Assembly: GCA_024236195.1 (NCBI GenBank) | Contig: JACKKZ010000002.1 | Coordinates: 248,001 to 312,000 of the forward strand | Reading direction: 5' to 3' | DNA: 64,000 nt | From: Sphingomonadaceae bacterium | GTDB taxonomy: Bacteria > Pseudomonadota > Alphaproteobacteria > Sphingomonadales > Sphingomonadaceae | Part shown: piece by piece, positions 27,722-33,986 of the stretch | Layout: each line of letters opens with the position of its first letter | Position numbering within the stretch: the first letter of the stretch is position 1 | The notes under the pieces: generated by a model | The model's input: the letters and a program-made list of their open reading frames with translations, nothing else | What the model was told of the DNA's origin: nothing | Databases searched by the model: none | Program-made: the position numbers and the translations under genes

Positions 27722-28462
27722 TCAGGTCAGGCGCATCAGGCCGCTGCCTTGCTCGTCCAGTTCCTTGGCCGTGCTGAGCAGCTTGGTGCGCATTTCGAAG
27801 AGGCGCTGCGCCTCGATCATTTCCACCAATACCTCGGTGGATTTCACATTGGATTGTTCGAGGAATCCGGGTTTTACCCTAGCCGCCTCGTCCACCGGCA
27901 GAATCCCGCCGCCTTCCACGCGGAAGAGATTGTCCAGCCCCTTGGCAATCGGGCTGCCTTGCCATCCGGCCAGCTTGATCCGCGCAATTTCCTGCGGCGG
28001 CGCGTCGGGCTGGGCCGGGTCGGTGACCATCACCGCACCATCATCCGCGATAGAGACAGAACCGCTCAGTGGCACCGTCACCGGGCCGCTCGCCCCCAGC
28101 ATGGGATGGCCCGCACCATTGACCAGCAAGCCACTGGGCGAAACCGACAGATCGCCGCGCCGCGTATAGGCTTCGGACCCGTCCGGGGCCTGCACCGCGA
28201 TCAGTGCATCGCCGGTCACCGCAATATCGAGCGGCTGGCCGGTTTCCATCAACTCGCCCGCTTCCATCCGCGCACCGGTGACGACCGCGCTTTGCTGCGC
28301 GCGCACTTCCAGCTGGTCGCTTTCCAGCGTCACCGGGGTGCGTTGCATCAGCTCTGCGCGGAAGCCCGGCGTGCGCGCATTGGCCATATTGTTAGCCAAC
28401 ACGCGCTGCTGGTCCATCGAAGCGCGCATCCCGGACAGGGCGGTGTAGATCAGGCGGTCCAT
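27722..28462 (-). CDS. flgF: Flagellar proximal rod protein FlgF
   Basis: 246 residues. It has the N-terminal flg_bb_rod motif (LIYTALSGMRASMDQQRVLANNMANARTPGF) and the C-terminal EMIEAQRLFEMRTKLLSTAKELDEQGSGLMRLT. Position between flgE and flgG identifies FlgF rather than FlgG. Confidence 0.94.
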   Translation of the reverse strand: MDRLIYTALSGMRASMDQQRVLANNMANARTPGFRAELMQRTPVTLESDQLEVRAQQSAVVTGARMEAGELMETGQPLDIAVTGDALIAVQAPDGSEAYTRRGDLSVSPSGLLVNGAGHPMLGASGPVTVPLSGSVSIADDGAVMVTDPAQPDAPPQEIARIKLAGWQGSPIAKGLDNLFRVEGGGILPVDEAARVKPGFLEQSNVKSTEVLVEMIEAQRLFEMRTKLLSTAKELDEQGSGLMRLT

Positions 28463-28477
28463 GGGTCAGCCCCTGCC

Positions 28478-29284
28478 TTAGGTCCGCAGATTGATGATCG
28501 TCTGGCTGATCTGGCTCGCCGTATCTATCGCCTTGGCATTGGCCTGGAAATTGCGCTGGGCGGTAATCAGCCCGACCAGTTCCTCGGCAATATCAACGTT
28601 GGAGCGTTCAATCGCGCCGGAAACGATATCGCCAAAAGTGCTGGTACCCGGTGCGCCATAACGCGGGGCGCCGGAATTGCCGCTGGCTTCCCAGTTGGAA
28701 GAACCCGCCTGGATCAGCCCGGCGGTGGAGACGAAATTGGCCAATGCGAGCGTGCCGATAATCTCGTTTGTGCCATCGGCAAAAGTGGCCACGGCCTGCC
28801 CTTCGCGATTGACCACGACCGAGGCGAATTCGGCCCCGCTCGCCCCGACAGAGGGAACCTGCACATCGAACGGCGTGGTGCCGGTGACGGTGCCATCGGG
28901 CGCGGTTGCCAAGACTTGCAGGCGATAGCCAGAGGCATCGGTCATATAGCCCTGCCCATCGGTGTGGAACGCGCCATTGCGGGTGAACAGCAGCTGGTCT
29001 GTCTTGATATCGCGCGTGGTGAAGAAGCCTTCGCCATTGATCGCGAGGTCCAGCACATTGCCGGTCTGCTCCAGCGGGCCGAGCGAGAAATTCTGGCTAA
29101 CCGATTCCACTGTCGCACCGATGCCCTGCGCATCCTTGGTAAAGCTGGCGCCCACGACAATATCGGCAAATTCAGCGCGCAGTTTCTTGAAGCCGGTGGT
29201 CTCGGCATTGGCGATATTATGCGAGATGACGCCAAGGTCGATCTGCGCATTCTTGAGCCCGTTGAGCGAGGTATAGAAGGACAT
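28478..29284 (-). CDS. flgE: Flagellar hook protein FlgE (short form)
   Basis: 268 residues, well below the roughly 400 of enterobacterial FlgE. The conserved rod/hook ends are intact (SFYTSLNGLKNAQIDLGVISHNIANAETTGF and ELVGLITAQRNFQANAKAIDTASQISQTIINLRT, each in part), and one D1-type core remains, so the outer D2-like domain seems absent or minimal. FlgE polymerises into the hook, the universal joint. It lies between flgD and flgF. Confidence 0.92.
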   Translation of the reverse strand: MSFYTSLNGLKNAQIDLGVISHNIANAETTGFKKLRAEFADIVVGASFTKDAQGIGATVESVSQNFSLGPLEQTGNVLDLAINGEGFFTTRDIKTDQLLFTRNGAFHTDGQGYMTDASGYRLQVLATAPDGTVTGTTPFDVQVPSVGASGAEFASVVVNREGQAVATFADGTNEIIGTLALANFVSTAGLIQAGSSNWEASGNSGAPRYGAPGTSTFGDIVSGAIERSNVDIAEELVGLITAQRNFQANAKAIDTASQISQTIINLRT

Positions 29285-29290
29285 GGGGGG

Positions 29291-29614
29291 TTACTCCTGT
29301 GGCTGGGTTTCTGTTGGTGTTTCAGTTGTGGTTGAGGGGGTCGCCGCTGCTTCCTGCGCAGCGAGCAGCGCATCGAGCTTGCCCGAGATCACTTGCAGCG
29401 TTTCATTCACCGAATTGATGCCCGAAAGGCTGGTGAACTGCGCCATTTGCGCGAGCATTTCCTTGTTATCGACCGGCTCGAACGGGTCCTGCTGCTGGAT
29501 CTGCGTCGTCAGCAGGCGGAAGAAATCGGCCTGGCCGAGATCACTGAAGCCCCGACCGGCCTGGGCGCCCGAGGGCGTGCTGTTGGTCAGCGTCGCAAGG
29601 TTGATCGTGCTCAT
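29291..29614 (-). CDS. flgD: Flagellar hook cap/scaffold protein FlgD (short form)
   Basis: 107 residues. The conserved FlgD N-terminal region is clear (QADFFRLLTTQIQQQDPFEPVDNKEMLAQMAQFTSLSGI), but the protein ends soon after in a Thr/Glu/Pro-rich tail. The Ig-like and Tudor-like domains found in longer FlgD proteins are missing. FlgD guides hook polymerisation. Its start lies 4 bases inside flgC and it precedes the short hook gene by 6 bases. Confidence 0.88.
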   Translation of the reverse strand: MSTINLATLTNSTPSGAQAGRGFSDLGQADFFRLLTTQIQQQDPFEPVDNKEMLAQMAQFTSLSGINSVNETLQVISGKLDALLAAQEAAATPSTTTETPTETQPQE

Positions 29615-30021
29615 TTCATCCTCATCGTTTCCAGCATCAGCTGCTTGGCAGTGGTCAGCGCTTCGAGAAGGTTCTGGTACTGGCGGCTGGCCTCCAGCAT
29701 CTCGACCATCTCTTCATTTTCATCGACTGCGCTCAGCCAGACATTGCCTTCGGCATCGGCGAGCGGGTGGTCAGGGTCATAGTGCTTGACTGGCGCCGCA
29801 TCGGACCGGCGCACGGCATCGACGCGCACGGAGCTGAGCCCGGTTGCGGCATCGAGTTCCTCCGCGAAAACGGGGCGCAGCGGGCGGTATGCCTTGTCCG
29901 CACTACCCGCCACGCTGCCGGCATTGGCAAGGTTGGAGGCGGCGGCATTCATCCGCACCATTTGCGAGGACATGCCGCGCTGGGCGAGATCGAACAGGCT
30001 CATCGGAGCGCCCATACTCAT
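29611..30021 (-). CDS. flgC: Flagellar proximal rod protein FlgC
   Basis: 136 residues with the rod motif (LFDLAQRGMSSQMVRMNAAASNLANA) and the C-terminal NEEMVEMLEASRQYQNLLEALTTAKQLMLETMRMK. FlgC is a proximal rod subunit. Its ATG overlaps the flgB stop as ATGA. Confidence 0.95.
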   Translation of the reverse strand: MSMGAPMSLFDLAQRGMSSQMVRMNAAASNLANAGSVAGSADKAYRPLRPVFAEELDAATGLSSVRVDAVRRSDAAPVKHYDPDHPLADAEGNVWLSAVDENEEMVEMLEASRQYQNLLEALTTAKQLMLETMRMK

Positions 30022-30365
30022 TCACCCTTCAGCGCGCGGGTCATGGTGGAAACGCGCCCGCGGACAAATTCCAGCGTGGCGGAATAGGCGACCGAGTTCT
30101 CAGCAAAGGCGATTTGTTCGGTGGAGAGCTCCACCGTATTGCCATCAAGGCTGGGCATCACCGGGACGCGGAAGCGGGTGGCGCTGCCCACTGCCCGGTC
30201 TGCATCCGCCCCGCCCAGCCGCGCATCCAGCGCAGCGGCAAAGTCGATATCCTTCGCCTTGTAGCCGGGCGTCGCGGCATTGGCGATGTTGGAGGTAATC
30301 ATCCCCATACGTTGCGAGCGCAATTCCAGCGCTGCCCCGTGAATGCCGAATATGGTCTCGCTCAT
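30018..30365 (-). CDS. flgB: Flagellar proximal rod protein FlgB
   Basis: 115 residues from the ATG at 30365 (AAGG 8 bases upstream); an ATG two codons earlier and a much longer upstream frame are rejected, the latter because it crosses the promoter and repeat. The rod signature IHGAALELRSQRMGMITSNIANAATPGYKAKDIDF is present. It is the first gene of the flg-mot operon driven by the sigma-54 promoter at 30405-30420. Confidence 0.94.
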   Translation of the reverse strand: MSETIFGIHGAALELRSQRMGMITSNIANAATPGYKAKDIDFAAALDARLGGADADRAVGSATRFRVPVMPSLDGNTVELSTEQIAFAENSVAYSATLEFVRGRVSTMTRALKGE

Positions 30366-30404
30366 GGCCATGCCTTTCGCGTTGCGATTGTTGGGGCAAG
30401 CAAG

Positions 30405-30420
30405 AGCAAGCGGTGTGCCA
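30405..30420 (-). promoter_or_regulatory. Sigma-54 promoter of the flgB-motB operon
   Basis: On the minus strand the sequence reads TGGCACA-CCGC-TTGCT, matching the sigma-54 consensus TGGCACG-N4-TTGCW at all but one weakly conserved base, with the correct GG-N10-GC spacing. It lies 40 bases upstream of the flgB start codon. It would make the eleven flg genes and motAB targets of the sigma-54 activator encoded at 14870-16099. Confidence 0.88.
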
Positions 30421-30499
30421 ATCCCGGAAATGCGTGACTTAGGCGGGTAGTGGCGCGCTGAAACGGCAAGGTGGTGCCGGGGATCGGCAAAGTGCTGCC

Positions 30500-30661
30500 A
30501 GCCCCTCCTGTTGTTCCTGCGGAACAGCTTCGCTTCCAGAGGAGGGGCAACGAGACTTGGCGGTTTACCGCCTAGTCGCAGTGGGGTGGGGCCATTCGGC
30601 AGGCATAGCGCATGACCGACAGCCCCCACCCCCAACCCCCTCCCCTGAAGAGGAGGGGGCT
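30500..30661. repeat. Intergenic palindromic element, copy A
   Basis: The element fills most of the 370-base gap between the divergent flgB and ExbB-like genes. GC-rich arms (GCCCCTCCT / AGGAGGGGC, and the closing CCTCCCC-TGAAG-AGGAGGGG) enclose a core with a hairpin at 30555-30576 (ACTTGGCGGT ... ACCGCCTAGT) followed by CGCAGTGGGG. The same core occurs at 40471-40492 and, inverted, at 36937-36958. No coding potential is seen in it. Confidence 0.85.
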
Positions 30662-30734
30662 TTTTTCCAGCCTGCCAGCATCTGAAATTCCTGCCTGACC
30701 CGCCGTTCTCCCCCTGCAAGGAAGGACGCCGCGC

Positions 30735-31397
30735 ATGATACCCCACAGCCTGATCGACCCACTCGCCCTCACGCTGGTGCTGGGCGGCACCTGCGCGGCC
30801 ACGCTGCTGCGTTGTGGCTGGCGGGAGAGCCGGGAAGCGGTCGGCGTGATCTTGCGATTGCTGCGGCCCCGGTTCGATGCAGCCAGCGTGCGCGCCGCGA
30901 TGGCGGGCTATGTCCAGCGGATAGATACAGACGGGCTGCTGCGCGCTGAACCGCGCGCGACAGGAGATGCGGAGATTGACGAAGTGATCGCCGCCCTGGC
31001 CCATGACCGGAGCACCGCATCACTCGCGCAGAGTTTCGAAAGCCATCGCCAGCATCGCCTTGCCGCCAGCCAGCGGGCAGGCTGGGTGCTGGGTCAGGCG
31101 GCAGAGCTGGCCCCGGTGCTGGGGCTGGCCGGGACGCTGGTCGCGCTGGGGCAGCTCTCCGGCATTGCGGCAGAGGGCGGGCAGTTTGCCAGCGCGATCG
31201 GAAGTGCGGTGAGCACGACGCTTTACGGTCTCGTCTTCGCCAATTTCCTGTTTGCCCCACTGGCCGGAGCCATCGCGCGCCAGTCTGCCGCAGAAGACGC
31301 CGCACGGCGCGCAGTGATGGACTGGCTGGCGGAGCACGCCAATGCCGCGCGCCCCCACCTCGGACCTGCCCCTGACACGAAGAGCAAAGCCGCATGA
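30735..31397 (+). CDS. MotA/TolQ/ExbB-family proton channel protein
   Basis: 220 residues with an N-terminal membrane helix (about 7-26) and two more (about 118-140 and 150-175). The second contains LGLAGTLVALGQLSGIAAEGGQ and the third AIGSAVSTTLYGLVFANFLFAPLAG, the conserved ExbB/TolQ/MotA channel core. Such proteins form pentamers around a dimer of an ExbD/TolR/MotB partner and convert proton flow into movement. The next gene encodes such a one-helix partner. It lies inside the flagellar locus in addition to true motAB, so a flagellum-linked auxiliary motor is possible but not shown. Ribosome site AAGGAAGGA. Confidence 0.8.
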   Translation: MIPHSLIDPLALTLVLGGTCAATLLRCGWRESREAVGVILRLLRPRFDAASVRAAMAGYVQRIDTDGLLRAEPRATGDAEIDEVIAALAHDRSTASLAQSFESHRQHRLAASQRAGWVLGQAAELAPVLGLAGTLVALGQLSGIAAEGGQFASAIGSAVSTTLYGLVFANFLFAPLAGAIARQSAAEDAARRAVMDWLAEHANAARPHLGPAPDTKSKAA

Positions 31398-31807
31398 TCG
31401 CGCGCGAGGGAGCCGGGTGGCAGGCGGTCATCGCAGACCTTGCGCTGATCCTGTTCATGGTCGCGGCTTCCGCCGTGGAAGCGCAGCATGAGGAGAAGGT
31501 GGACGGACCACCCGCCGCGACTGAACTCGGCGAGCCGGGCGCGGTCTGGCGGCCCGAACAGGGCGTTTCGCTGGAGGACTGGCTGGCCGCGCAGGCTCCC
31601 GATCCCCGCCAGCAATTGACGATCACGGCGCAACATTCCGAGGGCGGAGCCGATGCCGCCTATGTACAGGCGGAGGGACTGGCGCAGCGGGCAAGGCGAC
31701 CCGCGCGGATCGTGCTCCAGCCCGGCACAGGCAATGCAGTGCAGGCCGTGCTCGCCTATGACCAGCCGGACGAGCTGGCACACGGATTGCAGGAGGCAGG
31801 GCAATAG
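31394..31807 (+). CDS. Small ExbD/MotB-like single-helix membrane protein
   Basis: 137 residues. A single N-terminal helix (WQAVIADLALILFMVAASAV, residues 9-28) contains an aspartate, D15, near its cytoplasmic end, as in the proton-carrying helices of ExbD, TolR and MotB. The rest is periplasmic and hydrophilic, without an OmpA-type peptidoglycan-binding domain. Its ATG overlaps the stop of the ExbB-like gene, so the two are made together. Assignment as the channel partner is inference from helix, aspartate and coupling. Confidence 0.65.
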   Translation: MIAREGAGWQAVIADLALILFMVAASAVEAQHEEKVDGPPAATELGEPGAVWRPEQGVSLEDWLAAQAPDPRQQLTITAQHSEGGADAAYVQAEGLAQRARRPARIVLQPGTGNAVQAVLAYDQPDELAHGLQEAGQ

Positions 31808-31829
31808 TCACCTACAGGGATTGCCCGCC

Positions 31830-32321
31830 ATGTTCCGTCCGCTTGCCGCTTCGCTTCTTATCACCGCCAGCCCGGTGCTCGCCCAGCAGGCGACAGACCT
31901 CGACGCGCTCGACCGCGCGGTGGAGGTCTTCACAGGTGCACCTGTTGGCGCAACGGGCGGCGCGCGGCAGAGGATTGACCGCCGCTTGCGGCTTGCCTCC
32001 TGCCCCGTCCAGCCCGCGCTCGAATATTATGGCAATGCGCAGGAAAGCGTTCTTATCCGCTGCCCGGTGGCCAATGGCTGGCGCATTTTCGTGCCCGTGA
32101 ACGCCGCCCCGCAGGCGCAGGCTGCCGCCCCGGTGGTCGCGCGCGGGGAGGCCGTGGCGATCCTGGTGCAGGGACGCGGCTTTACCCTCTCGCGTCAGGG
32201 CGAGGCCCTGGACGCAGGCGCCCCCGGCGAATGGATCCGCGTACGCCCCACTGGCAAACGCACAGACCCGATCCGCGCGCAGGTGCTGCGGCCCGGCACA
32301 GTCGGCATGCGTTTGCCGTAA
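31830..32321 (+). CDS. flgA: Flagellar P-ring assembly chaperone FlgA-like
   Basis: 163 residues from the ATG at 31830 (CAGGGA ribosome site), with a Sec signal cleaved after about residue 18 (SPVLA-QQ). The C-terminal SAF-like part includes VVARGEAVAILVQGRGFTLSRQGEALDAGAPGEWIRVRP and ends in AQVLRPGTVGMRLP, the FlgA pattern. FlgA is a periplasmic chaperone for FlgI. The N-terminal half is short and divergent. Confidence 0.87.
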   Translation: MFRPLAASLLITASPVLAQQATDLDALDRAVEVFTGAPVGATGGARQRIDRRLRLASCPVQPALEYYGNAQESVLIRCPVANGWRIFVPVNAAPQAQAAAPVVARGEAVAILVQGRGFTLSRQGEALDAGAPGEWIRVRPTGKRTDPIRAQVLRPGTVGMRLP

Positions 32322-32424
32322 GCGAGGCAGGACTTTGCCAGCATTTTGCCGAAAAAATTGCAGCGGCCCTTAAAACCGCTCCCCATGCGCCGTTCTGTGG
32401 TCCGTATAGCGATGGAGCGGACCA

Positions 32425-32697
32425 ATGAACCCGGTTGATCCAGGACGAGTTTCGCGCCCGGTGGCGCGGTTTGAAGGCACCAGTCCGAGCCCGGTTTCCG
32501 GCCCGGCCAAGGCACGCCCGGTCAGCAGCGAGAATGCTGCCCTGACAGCGCGCGACGCTGGCCCGGCAGCCCCGGTGGATACGGACCGCGTGTCTGAAAT
32601 CCGCAAGGCGGTGGAACAGGGCACCTATCCCCTCACCCCGGCCAAGATTGCCGATGCGATGATCGCAGCCGGCTATTTATTGAGGCACAAGGCATGA
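32425..32697 (+). CDS. flgM: Anti-sigma-28 factor FlgM
   Basis: 90 residues: a disordered Pro/Ala/Ser-rich N-terminal half and a C-terminal FlgM domain (DTDRVSEIRKAVEQGTYPLTPAKIADAMIAAGYL). FlgM binds FliA until it is exported through the completed hook. Its stop overlaps the flgN start. The 103-base upstream gap holds only a weak sigma-28-like match (TAAA at 32371, GCCG at 32389). Confidence 0.9.
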   Translation: MNPVDPGRVSRPVARFEGTSPSPVSGPAKARPVSSENAALTARDAGPAAPVDTDRVSEIRKAVEQGTYPLTPAKIADAMIAAGYLLRHKA

Positions 32698-33047
32698 GCG
32701 CCACCGGACCAGTCAGCGAAGCAAGCCCGATGCGCAGCACTTTGCGGCAAATGCTTGCCCTGCTGGAAGGTGAGCGGCAAGCGCTTGCCTCGCTCGACCT
32801 TGAACGCATCCTCTCCTGCGCAGGCGGGAAAGAGGATCTGTGCAACGCGCTGGCGCAGGAACAATCGGGCGAGCTGGACGAGGAATGCCGCGCCCTGCTC
32901 GACGCGGTCAAGCGCATGAATGAGACAAATCGCAAGCTTCGCAACCTGATTGCCGCCAATATCCAGGCCCGCCTCGGCGCGCTGACCGGCACGGCGTGGC
33001 TTTATGGCCGGACCTCCCCAAACGGCGTGGTCGAACTGCCGCGCTAA
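32694..33047 (+). CDS. flgN: FlgN-like export chaperone
   Basis: 117 residues, helical, with LRQMLALLEGERQALASLDLERIL and ETNRKLRNLIAANIQARL, fitting FlgN, the cytoplasmic chaperone of FlgK and FlgL. Assignment relies on fold and on the flgM-flgN overlap (ATGA), since FlgN is poorly conserved. Confidence 0.8.
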   Translation: MSATGPVSEASPMRSTLRQMLALLEGERQALASLDLERILSCAGGKEDLCNALAQEQSGELDEECRALLDAVKRMNETNRKLRNLIAANIQARLGALTGTAWLYGRTSPNGVVELPR

Positions 33048-33062
33048 GGGCGCAACACAAAT

Positions 33063-33078
33063 TGGCACGGCGATTGCA
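33063..33078 (+). promoter_or_regulatory. Consensus-perfect sigma-54 promoter before the transglycosylase-flhA-fliA operon
   Basis: TGGCACG-GCGA-TTGCA is an exact match to the sigma-54 consensus (TGGCACG-N4-TTGCW). It lies 39 bases before the GTG start of the lytic transglycosylase gene. The downstream genes overlap, so flhA and fliA should share it, placing the sigma-28 factor under sigma-54 control. Confidence 0.93.
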
Positions 33079-33116
33079 CAACCCCGGTTGAACCAAACGG
33101 CCAACCGGGGGAGCCC

Positions 33117-33986
33117 GTGCCAGAACCGATTGTAACCAGTCCGGCCAGTGCGCCTGCCGCCCCGCGTGGACAGGTCCGCACAGCTATCGCCAATGCCGCC
33201 GCCAGGACCGGTGTCGATTTCGACTACCTGCTGGCGCAGGCACGGCTGGAATCCGGACTGAACCCGAATGCCCGCGCGCGCACATCCAGCGCCAGCGGGC
33301 TGTACCAGTTTATCGGCTCCACCTGGCTGGAAACACTGGATCGCCATGCGGAAAAACATGGGCTTGGCTGGGCGGGCGAGGCCATCGACATGGTGCGCGG
33401 GCGCGCCGTGGTGGATGACGCCTCGACCCGTTCCAGCCTCATGCGCCTGCGCTTCGATCCGGGCGTTTCGGCGCTGATGGCGGCGGAGTTGGCGAGCGAC
33501 AATGCTGCCGAATTGCAACCCATTTTGGGCCGCGCACCCGATGCGGGGGAGCTTTACCTCGCCCATTTCCTCGGCGCGCAGGGGGCAAAACGCTTCCTTG
33601 CCGGACTGCAGGATGATGCCGATCAAAGCGCCGCCGCGCTGTTCCCCAAACCTGCCGCTGCCAATCGCGCGATCTTCTACGATGGTGGCCGCCCGCGTTC
33701 GCTGGGCGAAGTGATGGGATTGCTGCGCGGCAAGGTTGCAGCGGCGATGGGCAAGGATGGAACCGTGCCCGATTTCGCTCCCGTCACGCCGGTGGCCTTT
33801 CCCCATCCGACCCGCTTTGCGCAAGCGACACCGCCGCGCCGTGCCGCGCTGCCTTCGCTTCCCAGTATAACGAGCGGTCCCTCCATGGCGGAAACGTTGC
33901 AGGCGACCTTCGGCGGCGCGCTCCCCGCGACCGCCGCCGAGCGCATCGGCGCGGCCTATGGCAAGTTCCGGGCGTTTGACCTGTGA
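33117..33986 (+). CDS. Lytic transglycosylase, probable flagellar muramidase
   Basis: 289 residues, GTG start with a strong GGGGGAG ribosome site. The transglycosylase fold is evident: the catalytic glutamate E45 in AQARLESGLNPNA, then SASGLYQFIGSTWLETL, and a later LGAQGAKRFLAGLQ. No Sec signal is visible, consistent with export through the flagellar apparatus. It likely clears peptidoglycan for the rod, replacing the muramidase domain missing from FlgJ. The C-terminal 110 residues are low-complexity. Its stop overlaps the flhA start as GTGA. Confidence 0.87.
   Translation: MPEPIVTSPASAPAAPRGQVRTAIANAAARTGVDFDYLLAQARLESGLNPNARARTSSASGLYQFIGSTWLETLDRHAEKHGLGWAGEAIDMVRGRAVVDDASTRSSLMRLRFDPGVSALMAAELASDNAAELQPILGRAPDAGELYLAHFLGAQGAKRFLAGLQDDADQSAAALFPKPAAANRAIFYDGGRPRSLGEVMGLLRGKVAAAMGKDGTVPDFAPVTPVAFPHPTRFAQATPPRRAALPSLPSITSGPSMAETLQATFGGALPATAAERIGAAYGKFRAFDL

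Noticed and set aside
30018..31004. A longer FlgB frame starting at 31004
   Set aside because: It would read through the sigma-54 promoter and palindromic copy A and into the ExbB-like gene; FlgB homology begins at the ATG at 30365.
32371..32392. Possible sigma-28 promoter before flgM (TAAA-N14-GCCG)
   Set aside because: The spacer is one base short of the enterobacterial consensus and the second half of the -10 box does not match; too weak to list as a promoter.
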